A DNA stretch of 64,000 nucleotides. Origin: CAZEAB01 sp964552945 (lineage in GTDB: Archaea; Nanobdellota; Nanobdellia; Woesearchaeales; GW2011-AR9). Where the stretch lies: the NCBI GenBank assembly GCA_964552945.1, contig CAZKIP010000001.1, positions 124,001 through 188,000 of the forward strand, read 5' to 3'. Position numbers and translations under genes: made by a program. This document shows positions 41,153 through 50,904 of this stretch, piece after piece. The notes beneath the pieces were generated by a model, which was not told the origin of the DNA, searched no databases, and worked only from the letters and a program-made list of their open reading frames with translations. Position 1 is the stretch's first letter. The number at the start of each line of letters is the position of its first letter.

Positions 41153-42331
41153 TTATCTCCCCAACCAACTAACTTCGTCATCGCTTAGCTCTAACTCCTC
41201 GGCCAATTGCGGATTACAATATTTTTTTAGGTAAGGAATCTGCTCTCTAGCCACTTTCGTAGAAACATGAGTTGCCTTAGCCAATTTCTCAGCAATACTT
41301 TTCTTCTTAGAATTTTTCATATTTGATTGCCAAATTCTTAACAAACGCATAGTTGGCTTATATTGAAAAAATGAAGTGTTTTTCTCATCCTTTGCTGAAG
41401 AAATACCTGCAGTAATCAAATTGTAGATATATGCTAAAAATCTCCAATGTTGCCTTTTTCTAATTCTCCCTTGGAAAACGTCCGCTCTGGAAAGATATTC
41501 ATAAGCCCTAGCTAAAGCTGCCGGCTTATTGTATTCATGTGGCAAATTGTTATCAAGCCAAAGCATAATTTCGTTTACATCCAAATCAACTTCATCCAAA
41601 GCGGAAAGAGCATTATCAACGGATGAAGATTTGAAAATTAACATCAAAGCATTGGTAATTGAATCCGTTCTTTTTCTATCTGAAAGGTAATTTAAATTGT
41701 CAAAAGTGAAATTGTTTTCAGTAATGCAAACCTGCATATCAATTAATGCTCCCCTCATATCCCCATCAACTTGTCTAGCTAAAGAATTAATTGCCTTTTC
41801 TTCGAAAGAAATGTTTTCTTGTTCACATACCCATTGTAAACAATGCGCAATAGTTCTGTATTGCAATTTGTGATATTCAATAAGTTGTGATTCTTTTCTC
41901 AAAGGTTTAAGTTTCTTATCATAAATATCATTAGCTGTAATAATAACTGGGAAAGTAGATTTTTTGATAGCTTTTAATAAAGCAGGGATACATCCCCTAT
42001 CCTTTACCCCAGAAATATTATCTACTTCATCAATGAGAATCATTTTTGGTCTGAAAAAGAGAGATTGTTGTCCCAGAGCCGCATCAAGGAAAGTGGCTAT
42101 ATTTTCCGCATTTCTTAAATCTGAAGAATTGATTTCTAGAATATCAAAGTCAAGTTCTTTTGACAAAGCATAGACTGAAGAAGTTTTTCCATTGCCTATA
42201 GGGCCGTGGATTAAAGCAGCTCGATGTTTCTTACTTTTGTAATTGGTAACGAAATCTTTCAGTTCTTCTAGAGCTTTTTGCTGGCCGAAAACTTGAGAGG
42301 TGTTCTTCGGAGCATATTTAATTGTAAACAT
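41153..42331 (-). CDS. rfcL: Replication factor C large subunit
   Basis: This 392-residue AAA+ clamp-loader subunit has Walker A HGPIGNGKTSS (42-52), IDEVDNISGVKDRG (Walker B), and LEINSSDLRN typical of RfcL. The C-terminal region (EKLAKATHVSTKVAREQIPYLKKYCN) matches the archaeal large subunit. It opens the PCNA ring with RfcS, which is not in this window. It ends without the long charged PIP-box tail seen in some archaea. Confidence 0.93.
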   Translation of the reverse strand: MFTIKYAPKNTSQVFGQQKALEELKDFVTNYKSKKHRAALIHGPIGNGKTSSVYALSKELDFDILEINSSDLRNAENIATFLDAALGQQSLFFRPKMILIDEVDNISGVKDRGCIPALLKAIKKSTFPVIITANDIYDKKLKPLRKESQLIEYHKLQYRTIAHCLQWVCEQENISFEEKAINSLARQVDGDMRGALIDMQVCITENNFTFDNLNYLSDRKRTDSITNALMLIFKSSSVDNALSALDEVDLDVNEIMLWLDNNLPHEYNKPAALARAYEYLSRADVFQGRIRKRQHWRFLAYIYNLITAGISSAKDEKNTSFFQYKPTMRLLRIWQSNMKNSKKKSIAEKLAKATHVSTKVAREQIPYLKKYCNPQLAEELELSDDEVSWLGR

Positions 42332-42387
42332 GGATATTTTAGAGGGGACTGGTTTAAATGATTTGTGGTTGGGGAGGAGTGGAATAG

Positions 42388-43014
42388 TTATCTAATCAAT
42401 TTATTATTTATTAAAAAAAGATTTATGATTTTATGAATTTCCTCATATCCTTTTTTATTTGGATGAACCCCATCAACCAATAAGTCCTTATATTTTAATT
42501 TGAATAATGGATTAAAAATATTTACGTAGTATGATTTATTATTTTTAGCAGTTTTTTTGATAATTTCGTCATATTTCTGAATCTTACTATTTGTAAAATA
42601 AGTGTTTTCAAAGGGGTTTGTTATATCCCCATTAACAGGAGTTAATCCTATTAAGACCACTTTTTTAGTATAGTTTTTTGCAATTTTAATAATTTTTAAG
42701 AGATTACTTTCAAATTTTGCCGGCATAGTTTCCAATTTATTTGGAGACCCTAGCCCTCTTGAATCATTTATTCCTATTGCAATAATTATCACAAATTTAT
42801 CTTTCGGATAAATATAGTTTACTCTAGATTTTATCTCAACTTCTAATCTTTTTAGTAATGTAGTAGTTGTATCTCCAGGAATTCCAAGATTAAATAAACA
42901 ATTATGAAATTCTTGAGGTTCAAAATATTTCTTTAACCTTCCAGTCCAACCAACATTTGGAGATTCACCTCTACCAAAAGAAATACTGTCTCCAAAAACT
43001 AATATCCCAAACAT
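42388..43014 (-). CDS. SGNH/GDSL-family hydrolase
   Basis: ATG 43014 (MFGILVFGDSISFGRG) is chosen because a TATA-like TATTTAAATATTC lies about 26 nt upstream. Block I GDS (nucleophile Ser10) is at the N-terminus, block III GIND in the middle, and block V DGVHPNKKG near residue 185 supplies the Asp-His pair. It has 208 residues with no signal peptide, so it is a cytoplasmic esterase/lipase-like enzyme. The substrate is unknown; acylated carbohydrates or lysolipids are common for the fold. It is divergent from guaB. Confidence 0.85.
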   Translation of the reverse strand: MFGILVFGDSISFGRGESPNVGWTGRLKKYFEPQEFHNCLFNLGIPGDTTTTLLKRLEVEIKSRVNYIYPKDKFVIIIAIGINDSRGLGSPNKLETMPAKFESNLLKIIKIAKNYTKKVVLIGLTPVNGDITNPFENTYFTNSKIQKYDEIIKKTAKNNKSYYVNIFNPLFKLKYKDLLVDGVHPNKKGYEEIHKIINLFLINNKLIR

Positions 43015-43115
43015 ATAATAAAAGAAAAGAAATGAATATTTAAATAGTCTGTTTTTTACCCTTTCATACACCCCACAACAACAATAAATATAAAGAAAAA
43101 CACTCCCAAAATATT

Positions 43116-44534
43116 ATGAAATTGGGACTTACATTCTCAGACGTGCTTCTTGTTCCTAAAAGAACGCCACTTAAATCAAGAAGCGAAGCAGATACATCTA
43201 CAAAATTTACAAAAAACATCCCCCTCCATTTACCCTTAGTCTCTTCCAACATGGCTACAGTTACCGAGAATAAAATGGCTATCGCCATGGCCAGAGAAGG
43301 AGGTATTGGAATAATCCACCAATTTAATACCATCGCAGAGCAAGTTCTAGAAGTTAAAAAAGTTAAACGTTCCACTAGCTATGTCATCGAAGAACCAATC
43401 TCCGTTTCTCCACATATCTCAATCCAAGAAGCTATAGACAAAATGCTTGAAACAGGTGTTACCAGCCTTTTAGTTATTGAAGATAAACAATTGAAAGGGA
43501 TTTTCACACACAGAGATTATTTGTTTGAAAAAGATAAATTGAAAATGATCTCTTCAGTAATGACTCCTTTTGAAAAGCTGATTACAGCTAAACCAGGAAT
43601 TGAACAGGAAGAAGCAAAAAGGATTCTGCATGAACATCGGATAGAAAAACTTCCTTTAATTGAGAATGGCGAAGTTAAGGGATTAATTACAACTAAAGAT
43701 ATCCGTAAGTTAGAACGTTGGCCTCATTCAACCAGAGATGAAAAAGGTAGATTAAGAGTTGGAGCGGCCATAGGTGTTAAAGATAGTTTAGAGAGAGGAA
43801 GAGCTTTGATTGAAGCAGGTGTTGATGTTCTAGTGTTAGATGTGGCCCATGCTCATTCAGATCTAGTGATTCGCTGCCTTAAAGATTTGAAAACCAATTT
43901 TAAAATTGATGTAATGGTAGGAAACATTGCCACTGCTGAAGCAGCCAAAGATTTGATTGAAGCCGGTGCAGATGGCTTGAAAATAGGGATTGGTCCTTCT
44001 CCAGTTTGTACTACTAGAATAATTTCAGGATCGGGAATTCCTCAAATAACCGCGGTTATAGATGTAGTAAAAATAGCAAACCAGTATAATGTGCCAGTTA
44101 CCGCAGATGGTGGGTTGAAATACCCCGGAGATATTTCAAAGGCCATTGCTGCTGGTGCATCAACCATTTATTCAGGCAACTTTTTTGCAGGAACCGATGA
44201 AGCCCCAGGAATTATAATGATGAAAGATGGTAAGAGATATAAGAGATATATGGGCAGTGCTTCCTATGAAAGTGGCCATGAACGGAAAGAACATTCTCAT
44301 CGAAAAAAAGTAAGGGAAAGGTTGGACATTTTTGTTGAAGGTGTTTCAACTTTGGTTGATTATAAAGGCCCTGTTAAAGATGTGATTAGAAGCCTCATTA
44401 AAGGATTAAGGAGCGGAATTAGTTATTGTGGAGCCAGAAATATCAAAGAAATGCAAACTAACGCTGAATTTATGCAAATTACTTCTGCAGGTTGGTTAGA
44501 GAGTAAGTCAAGGGGAGAAAAGTTAAGTGAGTAA
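43116..44534 (+). CDS. guaB: IMP dehydrogenase
   Basis: This 472-residue enzyme oxidises IMP to XMP, the committed step to GMP. The barrel begins GLTFSDVLLVPKRTPLKSRSEADTS, a pair of CBS domains occupies about 90-205 (VSPHISIQEAIDKML, SSVMTPFEKLITAK), and the catalytic Cys is in GIGPSPVCTTRIISGSGIPQ near 297 (usual GIGPGSICTTR, with GS changed to SP). The flap includes KRYMGSASYESG. Length is normal. The two substitutions near the active Cys are worth noting but do not remove the nucleophile. Confidence 0.94.
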   Translation: MKLGLTFSDVLLVPKRTPLKSRSEADTSTKFTKNIPLHLPLVSSNMATVTENKMAIAMAREGGIGIIHQFNTIAEQVLEVKKVKRSTSYVIEEPISVSPHISIQEAIDKMLETGVTSLLVIEDKQLKGIFTHRDYLFEKDKLKMISSVMTPFEKLITAKPGIEQEEAKRILHEHRIEKLPLIENGEVKGLITTKDIRKLERWPHSTRDEKGRLRVGAAIGVKDSLERGRALIEAGVDVLVLDVAHAHSDLVIRCLKDLKTNFKIDVMVGNIATAEAAKDLIEAGADGLKIGIGPSPVCTTRIISGSGIPQITAVIDVVKIANQYNVPVTADGGLKYPGDISKAIAAGASTIYSGNFFAGTDEAPGIIMMKDGKRYKRYMGSASYESGHERKEHSHRKKVRERLDIFVEGVSTLVDYKGPVKDVIRSLIKGLRSGISYCGARNIKEMQTNAEFMQITSAGWLESKSRGEKLSE

Positions 44535-44593
44535 CTACTTCCCAGTAATATTCTTAGATAAGTTTATAAAAAAGATAGCTTTCTTTTTGTTTG

Positions 44594-44935
44594 ATGAAAA
44601 GAATAGGATATAATTTAAGAGAAGTTCGAGAGAATATTAGTGATTTAGCTTTTCGAGGAAGAGCCAGGTGTGATTATTTCTCAGGTAAAGAAGGTCGAAA
44701 AGATTTTTCAACTGTTGCAGCTTATTTTCTAGCTTTCAATGAAAATTCAGGCTGGTTCCGAAAAAGCGCTGTAGGACAAAAGGAACCAAATCCAAGCATT
44801 GTAGATAAACTTATACAGATAGGATTCATAGATTCAAGAGTAAAGGGGAACCATGAAGAAATCAAAGTTTCTGAGAAAGCAAGAAATGCCCAATACCTCT
44901 TTTATTGTAACATACCACAGAAAAAAACAGATTAA
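44594..44935 (+). CDS. Hypothetical protein, 113 residues
   Basis: ATG 44594 is used rather than a TTG one codon earlier. The protein is soluble with an N-terminal basic segment (KRIGYNLREVRENISDLAFRGRARCDYFSG) and a helical part ending FYCNIPQKKTD. GHT-like or HTH motifs are not clear. A TATA-like GTTTATAAAA near 44560 is about 30 nt upstream. It lies 35 nt before valS on the same strand and could be cotranscribed with it. I recognise no family. Confidence 0.55.
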   Translation: MKRIGYNLREVRENISDLAFRGRARCDYFSGKEGRKDFSTVAAYFLAFNENSGWFRKSAVGQKEPNPSIVDKLIQIGFIDSRVKGNHEEIKVSEKARNAQYLFYCNIPQKKTD

Positions 44936-44970
44936 CTTTTTAAATACCCTTCTTCTACCCTATTATTAAC

Positions 44971-47394
44971 ATGGAATTACCTAAAAGATATAATCCTCAG
45001 GAATCAGAAGCTAAATGGCAGAAGTTTTGGCAAGACAATAAAACATTTACTTATGAGGAGAATAGTGACAAAGAAACTTATTCTATTGATACTCCTCCCC
45101 CTTATGCTTCCGCTGGCCATTTACATGTAGGACATGGAATGCATTATTCTCAGTTTGAATTTGTGGCAAGATTTCAAAGAATGAAAGGAAAAAATGTTTT
45201 CTTTCCCATGGGTTACGATGACAATGGTTTACCAACCGAAAGGTTTGTTGAAAAGAAACATAAAGTCAACAAATCTAAAATTAGCAGAAAAGATTTCATA
45301 AAATTATGTTTAGAAGAAACTGAAAAAACAGGCAAGACTTATCGCGATTTATTCACCAAGTTGGGATATTCTATCGATTGGAGCTTATTATACCATACAA
45401 TAGGAGATAAAGCAAGAAGAGTCGCTCAAAAATCCTTCTTAACTCTTCATAATAAAGGAAGAATAGAAAGGGTGGATCAACCAACTACTTGGTGTACAGT
45501 ATGTCAAACAACTATTGCTCAAGCAGATTTGGAAAATGTTGATATGAATTCTCATTTTAACGACATTATTTTTAAGTCTAAAGGCAAGGAGTTGGTTATA
45601 GCAACAACCCGACCAGAGTTATTACCTGCTTGTGTAGCTTTATTCTACAATCCTCAAGATAAAAGATATAGTGACCTTCAAGGAAAATTTGCCATGGTCC
45701 CTTTATTCAATTACGAGGTCCCAATTCTTAGTGATGAAAGTGTAGATTTAGAAAAAGGAACAGGATTAATGATGGTTTGTACCTTTGGTGATAAAGAAGA
45801 TATTGAAAAATGGCATAAACATCATCTGCCACTAAGAGTTGCAATTACCGAATATGGTAAAATGAATGAGCTTGCTAAGCAATATTCTGGAATGAAATTG
45901 AAAGAAGCTAGACAAGCAATCATTGACGATCTTAAAGCCAACAATTTAATAATTAAACAGCAAGAAATATCTCACGCTGTAAATGTCCACGAAAGATGTG
46001 GTTCTGAAATTGAATTTCTAAAAAAGCCGCAATGGCAAATTAAAGTGTTAGATAAGAAAGAAGAATTAATTGAAATTGCTCAGAAAGTTAATTGGCATCC
46101 TCGACACATGAAAGTTCGCTATGAACATTGGGTAAAAAACTTACAATGGAATTGGGGGATTAGCAGACAAAGATATTATGGAGTTCCTTTCCCCGTTTGG
46201 TATTGTAAAGATTGTGGCACTACCATCCTTCCTAAAGAAGAAGACTTACCAGTAGACCCTAGAGAAGAAGAGTATAAAGGACAATGTGCTTGTGGTTCTT
46301 CTAATATTGAACCAGAAATGGATGTAATGGATACATGGATGACTTCCTCCTGTACTCCAGAGATAAATGCCAATTGGGGAGCAGAAGAAGAGAAAAAGAA
46401 TTTTATGCCAATGTCATTAAGACCACAAGCCCATGATATTATCAGAACTTGGGCATTCTATACAATTGTTAAATCTTATTATCATCATGAAAGAATTCCT
46501 TGGAAAAACATTATGATTTCGGGTCACGGACAAGACCCACATGGTCAAAAAATGAGTAAAAGTAAGGGTAATTTTGTTATTGCTGAAGAAGTTATTAAAA
46601 AATATAGTGCAGATGCTTTCAGATTCTGGGCAGCTTCAGTTAAATTGGGAGACGATTTACCTTACCAAGAAAAAGATGTCTTAACTGGACAAAAATTTGT
46701 AAATAAGTTATGGAATGCTTCCAAATTTGGAATTATGCATTTAGAAGATTATGAGAAGAGTGAAGTTACGGAAGTATTTGATAAATGGCTTTTAAGCAAG
46801 TTACAAAGAGTAATTAAAGAAAGTACGGAAAGTTTTGAAAATTATGAATATTCAAAAACCAAATCCGAGGTAGAAAAGTTTTTCTGGCATATTTTTTGTG
46901 ATCAATATTTAGAAATAACTAAAGACAGGCTTTATAATCCTGAAATTAGGGGAGAAGGAAAAAGAAAAAGCGCACAACAATCCTTGTATACTACCCTTCT
47001 AGCAATGCTTAAGATGATTTCACCGATTATGCCCCACATTACTGAAGAAATATACAATCTTTTCTTTGCAAAGATTGAAAATAAAAATAGTATTCATATT
47101 AGTAGTTGGCCCAATTATGAAGAAAATCTTGTTAATCATGATTCTGAAGTAGCTGGAGATTTGGGAGTTGATATAATTAATACGGTTAGAAAATATAAAT
47201 CTGAAAAACAAATGTCTTTGAAGGAAGAGCTTAAAAAAATCATTTTAGTAAGTGAAGAAGAAAACTTTTCTGAAATAATTAAGAGTATTGAAGAAGATCT
47301 AAAAGCTGTATTAAAAGTAAAAGAAATTGTTTTTGAAGGTGAAACTTCTTTTGAAAGTGATAAATTCAATGTCAAGATTGGAATTGAAAAATAA
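44971..47394 (+). CDS. valS: Valyl-tRNA synthetase
   Basis: This class I synthetase of 807 residues has the HIGH motif as HVGH at 52-55 (SAGHLHVGHGMH), an editing domain in the middle, DVMDTWMTSSCTPE typical of ValRS, and KMSKSKG near 528, then the anticodon-binding helices. A zinc-ribbon-like CKDCGTTILPKEEDL and CACGSSN occur before the DVMDTW motif, as in other ValRS. It lacks the long C-terminal coiled-coil arm of bacterial ValRS, consistent with the archaeal type. Confidence 0.94.
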   Translation: MELPKRYNPQESEAKWQKFWQDNKTFTYEENSDKETYSIDTPPPYASAGHLHVGHGMHYSQFEFVARFQRMKGKNVFFPMGYDDNGLPTERFVEKKHKVNKSKISRKDFIKLCLEETEKTGKTYRDLFTKLGYSIDWSLLYHTIGDKARRVAQKSFLTLHNKGRIERVDQPTTWCTVCQTTIAQADLENVDMNSHFNDIIFKSKGKELVIATTRPELLPACVALFYNPQDKRYSDLQGKFAMVPLFNYEVPILSDESVDLEKGTGLMMVCTFGDKEDIEKWHKHHLPLRVAITEYGKMNELAKQYSGMKLKEARQAIIDDLKANNLIIKQQEISHAVNVHERCGSEIEFLKKPQWQIKVLDKKEELIEIAQKVNWHPRHMKVRYEHWVKNLQWNWGISRQRYYGVPFPVWYCKDCGTTILPKEEDLPVDPREEEYKGQCACGSSNIEPEMDVMDTWMTSSCTPEINANWGAEEEKKNFMPMSLRPQAHDIIRTWAFYTIVKSYYHHERIPWKNIMISGHGQDPHGQKMSKSKGNFVIAEEVIKKYSADAFRFWAASVKLGDDLPYQEKDVLTGQKFVNKLWNASKFGIMHLEDYEKSEVTEVFDKWLLSKLQRVIKESTESFENYEYSKTKSEVEKFFWHIFCDQYLEITKDRLYNPEIRGEGKRKSAQQSLYTTLLAMLKMISPIMPHITEEIYNLFFAKIENKNSIHISSWPNYEENLVNHDSEVAGDLGVDIINTVRKYKSEKQMSLKEELKKIILVSEEENFSEIIKSIEEDLKAVLKVKEIVFEGETSFESDKFNVKIGIEK

Positions 47395-47509
47395 GCTAAA
47401 ACCCTTCAAAATAGGCTTAGTTTTCCGAAAGCTTTTTAAGAACAATACTCATATAAAGTTAAAGGGGCGTGAAATCACGTTCTAATGATATTGTCGAGGT
47501 GTTAATAAA

Positions 47510-47671
47510 ATGGAAGCATATTGTGTAAAGTGTAAAGCAAAAAGAGAGATGTCTAATGGAAAAGAAGTCCCTATGAAAGGAAAGGGTGGCGTAGAAAGAA
47601 GAGCTATGAAAGGAACCTGTCCAACTTGTTCCACAACTATGTTCAGAATTCTCGGAAAGAAAAAAGAGTAA
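47510..47671 (+). CDS. DUF5679-type zinc-ribbon protein
   Basis: This 53-residue protein reads MEAYCVKCKAKREMSNGKEVPM...RRAMKGTCPTCSTTMFRI, with Cys pairs at 5/8 and 37/40. This matches the DUF5679 domain seen in many archaea and some bacteria. GAGGTG is at 47495-47500, ten nt before the ATG, and a TATA-like CATATAAAG lies at about 47449-47457. It is too short for most ORF callers. The family's function is unknown; the Lys/Arg-rich loop suggests nucleic-acid contact. Confidence 0.85.
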   Translation: MEAYCVKCKAKREMSNGKEVPMKGKGGVERRAMKGTCPTCSTTMFRILGKKKE

Positions 47672-47676
47672 ATAAT

Positions 47677-47712
47677 CGCTCTTTTACTTTTCTTTTTTTC
47701 TTTTTTTTTCTT
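47677..47712 (+). terminator. Long pyrimidine/T tract after the DUF5679 gene
   Basis: Immediately after the stop codon the plus strand has runs of T interrupted by single C (CTCTTTTAC, CTTTTTTT, CTTTTTTTTTC). Archaeal transcription ends at such T-rich stretches without a required hairpin, so this likely ends the valS/DUF5679 transcripts before the gene at 47751. Confidence 0.5.
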
Positions 47713-47750
47713 AGCGAAAGATTATTAAGTGTTAAAAAAGTTCTTCTAAC

Positions 47751-48437
47751 ATGGCAAATCCATTTTTACCTACAATTTTTGCTCTTCTAGTAGGCTTAAC
47801 ATATTATTGGAGTAATAGGTTAAATATTCGCCACAAGAAATATTATCTAAAAATAATTTCTTTTTCGGCAGGAGTTTCAATAACGTATTTACTATTGGAA
47901 TTGTTTCCCTTATTTACTGAAGCAGCAGCAAATATTAGCAAATTTCTTTATATCACGGTTTTGGTTGGGTTTATTATCCATCATATAATTGAAAAAGAAA
48001 TCTATTTACATAATAGTAGGATAGAAGTTACCAGGTTGTTAACTCTAGCAGACAACATTTTTTCTTTTATTTACCATATTGTTTTAGGAGTAGTTTTAGT
48101 AAATCTATATAAAGAAGATTTATTACGGGGATTATTATTTTTTATTCCTATCTTAACATACACTTTAGTTAGTACATTACCTTCAAAAACTCACAAGTCC
48201 GCTAGGAAAGCAGTATTTTTATCAAGTTCAACTTTAGTCGGGGTTCTTATTGCCACTTTTATCTGGACTAAGAGGATTATGTGGTTAGAATCAGCCCTTA
48301 TTGGTTTAGTTGTAGGGGTACTACTTTATACAATTATTAGGCACCACATTCCTCTTGGAAAAAAAGGTAAAATTGGTTATTTCACTCTAGGATTTTTTCT
48401 TTATTCCTTACTAATCATTTCAAGTTGGTTCTTATGA
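47751..48437 (+). CDS. Polytopic membrane protein, ZIP-transporter-like
   Basis: This 228-residue protein has about seven to eight transmembrane segments. SFSAGVSITYLLLELFPLF near residue 40 and HHIIEKEIY near 77 resemble the metal-site regions of ZIP (Zn/Fe uptake) permeases, where a Gly-rich helix is followed by acidic/His residues. The rest is too diverged to be sure. It ends in an ATGA overlap with the HAD hydrolase, so the two form an operon. If it is a ZIP relative it would be a minimal one; a different transporter is possible. Confidence 0.55.
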   Translation: MANPFLPTIFALLVGLTYYWSNRLNIRHKKYYLKIISFSAGVSITYLLLELFPLFTEAAANISKFLYITVLVGFIIHHIIEKEIYLHNSRIEVTRLLTLADNIFSFIYHIVLGVVLVNLYKEDLLRGLLFFIPILTYTLVSTLPSKTHKSARKAVFLSSSTLVGVLIATFIWTKRIMWLESALIGLVVGVLLYTIIRHHIPLGKKGKIGYFTLGFFLYSLLIISSWFL

Positions 48438-49102
48438 AAACAAAAATAATTGGTTTTGATTTTGATGGAACAATTATTATGTCTGAAGATAAAAAAGCTC
48501 CAGCTATGGCTGCTGTTTTTAAAGAAAAATTTGGTATTAAAAGAGGCGTTAAAAAGGAGTATGAAAAATTAATTGGTAAGGGATACAACAGAGATATGAA
48601 AGTAATAAAATTATTTGAAATCTTTCTAAAAAGAACCCCAAAAAAAAAAGAATTGAAAATAGTGGCAGACCATTTTGGAGCACATTATATGAAAGATATG
48701 AAAAATTGTCCCCTCTTCCAATGTACAAATATTATCAAAGAGTTGAAAAAACAAGTTAAATACATGTTTCTCCTATCCTTAGAGAATGAAAAAGAAGTTC
48801 GTAAAGTAGCTAATAGATGTGGAGTAGCTAAGTATTTTGATGAAATTCTAGGTGGCCCAAAACCAAAAACAAAACATCTTGAAAACGTTTTAAAAAAACA
48901 AAAAGTAAAACCAGAAGAAGTTTTGTATATAGGAGATGCCCATTCAGATGTTGTTGCTTCCAAAAAAATGAAAATAAAAGTCGTTTTGCTTGGAAAAAAA
49001 CATCTTTTTAAGAAATTGAAAGAAGATTTGCAAGCTGACTTTGTTTTTAGTTCTCTCTGTGATTTGCCACATAAATTAGTAATCAATAAGTTGAAAAAGT
49101 AA
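48434..49102 (+). CDS. HAD-family hydrolase
   Basis: ATG 48434 overlaps the previous stop (ATGA). The 222-residue enzyme has DFDGTII (nucleophile and acid Asp8/Asp10), a helical cap and a C-terminal GDAHSDVVASKKM (motif IV), with Lys in GGPKPKTKH. It resembles phosphoglycolate phosphatase-like HADs. It probably dephosphorylates a small phosphorylated metabolite; the particular substrate is not determined. The coupling with the membrane protein upstream may reflect metabolite transport, which is a guess. Confidence 0.85.
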   Translation: MKTKIIGFDFDGTIIMSEDKKAPAMAAVFKEKFGIKRGVKKEYEKLIGKGYNRDMKVIKLFEIFLKRTPKKKELKIVADHFGAHYMKDMKNCPLFQCTNIIKELKKQVKYMFLLSLENEKEVRKVANRCGVAKYFDEILGGPKPKTKHLENVLKKQKVKPEEVLYIGDAHSDVVASKKMKIKVVLLGKKHLFKKLKEDLQADFVFSSLCDLPHKLVINKLKK

Positions 49103-49106
49103 AAAA

Positions 49107-50072
49107 TTAATTGACTTTGTTGGGAATTTTTCTTTTTTTGATTGCTGCAATAATGTTTTTAGCTGCAAGGATGGCCATTTCTTCCCTAACTTCAATTGGA
49201 GCAGAAGCGATATGGGGTGTCAAAATAACATTATTCAGTTTGTTTAATCCTCTACTTAACTTTGGTTCAAATTCATATACATCAAGAGCAGCTCCACTTA
49301 GTTTTTTGCTCTTAAGTGCTTTAACCAATTCCTTTTCATCAATTACCGGCCCTCGAGAAGTGTTTATTAGGTAAGAAGTTTTTTTCATCAAACCTAATTC
49401 TTTTTTTCCAATTAAATGGTGGGTTGATTTCAATAAAGGAACGTGTAACGTAACCACATCCGATTTTTTAAGTAGGGTGTTTAAAGGAGCATATTTTGCT
49501 TTAAACCTTTTTTCAAATTTAGGGTTTCTTCTAATGTCATAATAGAGAACTTTCATACCCATTCCATGAACTGCTCTTTCCGCCACTTCTGAGCCAATTC
49601 TTCCCAACCCAACAATTCCTAAAGTTTTTCCAGCAAGTTCAATATCTGTAAGTAGAGTAGGGCTCCAACCACGATATCCTCCTCTTCTTGTAAATCTATC
49701 TGCTTCAACGATTCTTTTAGTTAGAGCAAACATTAAAGCCATGGTATGTTCTGCTACAGATTCGGAAATTAATTTGCTAGGAGTGTTAGAAACAGGGATT
49801 CCTTTCTGTTTAGCGTAACCAATGTTAATATTGTTAAAACCAACTGCGTAATTAGCAATTATTTTCAAATTTGGATTGGCATCAATAACTTTCTGATCCA
49901 CTTTATCCGTTAATAGAGAAAGTAAAATGTCTGCTTTTTTAACTTCCTTGATTAGAACTCTTCTAGGGATAATTTTATCTTTAGGATATATTTTTACTTT
50001 TGCATGTTTCTTAATTAGTTTTATTCCAGAAGGATGAATGTTTCTAGTTACAAATACTACTGGTTTGGCCAT
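49107..50072 (-). CDS. D-2-hydroxyacid dehydrogenase (glyoxylate/hydroxypyruvate reductase-like)
   Basis: This 321-residue NAD(P)-dependent enzyme has the substrate domain (KPVVFVTRNIHPSGIKLIKKHA), the nucleotide-binding GLGRIGSEVAERAVHGMGMKVLYYD, NTSRGPVIDE near 234, and catalytic residues Arg, Glu and His in the usual order (NTSRG, DVYEFEP, LTPHIASAP). Similarity is closest to GyaR/PdxB-type glyoxylate reductases. It could also be a phosphoglycerate dehydrogenase, but the ACT domain of SerA is absent. It is convergent with the HAD gene with a 4-nt gap. Confidence 0.88.
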   Translation of the reverse strand: MAKPVVFVTRNIHPSGIKLIKKHAKVKIYPKDKIIPRRVLIKEVKKADILLSLLTDKVDQKVIDANPNLKIIANYAVGFNNINIGYAKQKGIPVSNTPSKLISESVAEHTMALMFALTKRIVEADRFTRRGGYRGWSPTLLTDIELAGKTLGIVGLGRIGSEVAERAVHGMGMKVLYYDIRRNPKFEKRFKAKYAPLNTLLKKSDVVTLHVPLLKSTHHLIGKKELGLMKKTSYLINTSRGPVIDEKELVKALKSKKLSGAALDVYEFEPKLSRGLNKLNNVILTPHIASAPIEVREEMAILAAKNIIAAIKKRKIPNKVN

Positions 50073-50176
50073 AGAAAGAAACTTATTCTGTCATTTTTAA
50101 AGATGAGTTACTATGATAAAGTAGGATTTTTCAAAATAAAGGATAGGTTTAAATAATTGAAATTATTGTAGTTATT

Positions 50177-50848
50177 ATGAAAAATGCTCTAATTATAATT
50201 TTGGTGTTATTATTAGTTGTTGGATGTTCCCCAGTAGCAGAGCAACCAGAAGAGCCGATAAATGAAATTCCACAAGATAATGTGAAAGAACCTACAATTA
50301 TTTCCCCTTCTTCTATTGAAGAAAAGAAGGAAGTTACTAAAGACATAGTTCAAGAAGAGCCTGCTAAAGAAATAGTTAGCCAACAAAAAACTGAGCAAAC
50401 ACAATTTTATAATGATACTCTCTGGATGAGAATGGACCTACAAAATGTTATTACCAATGAAATTTTTACCATTGATAGTTTTAAGGGTCAAAGAATTATT
50501 GTTGAAAGTTATTCAGACAATTGTAATACTTGTGGTGAACAAAAATTAAAATTACAAAGTTTTATTGATGAAAATAACGAATCATTCACACATATTTCTC
50601 TAAATACTGATAGAAATGCTGTAAAAGAAAATATGATTAAATCCATGGAACAGTTTCATTATGATTGGACTTTTGTATTATCATCCAAAGAATTAAGGGA
50701 CGCTGTTGTAAAAGAATTTGGAAAAAGAGTTGTTAGGTATGATCTCGCTCCTCTCTTACTAGTTTGTGAAGATCAATCAGCATATTTGTTAGAAGGTGGT
50801 CTTAAAGGCCCATTTCAGTTAAAAGAAGCATTAAGTAAGTGTGATTAA
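50177..50848 (+). CDS. Thioredoxin-like (TlpA/redoxin) lipoprotein
   Basis: This 223-residue protein starts MKNALIIILVLLLVVGC, a signal peptide and lipobox (Cys17), then an acidic disordered linker rich in Glu, Pro and Ser. The domain reads FKGQRIIVESYSDNCNTCGEQKLKL, with redox Cys116/Cys119 (CNTC), and continues in the pattern of the paralogue at 60735 (SSKELRDAVVKEFGKRVV). The cis-Pro segment (YDLAPLLLV) is present. It should act outside the membrane as a thiol-disulfide protein. It is followed by the flavoprotein gene at 50905. Confidence 0.82.
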   Translation: MKNALIIILVLLLVVGCSPVAEQPEEPINEIPQDNVKEPTIISPSSIEEKKEVTKDIVQEEPAKEIVSQQKTEQTQFYNDTLWMRMDLQNVITNEIFTIDSFKGQRIIVESYSDNCNTCGEQKLKLQSFIDENNESFTHISLNTDRNAVKENMIKSMEQFHYDWTFVLSSKELRDAVVKEFGKRVVRYDLAPLLLVCEDQSAYLLEGGLKGPFQLKEALSKCD

Positions 50849-50904
50849 ATCTTAATTTTTGATTAAGAGAAACTATTATTAAGGATTAAATATTACTTCT
50901 AGAG

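Noticed and set aside
47467..47478. CGTGA-AA-TCACG dyad upstream of the DUF5679 gene
   Set aside because: The stem has only five pairs and a two-base loop, too weak to call a regulatory element without conservation data.
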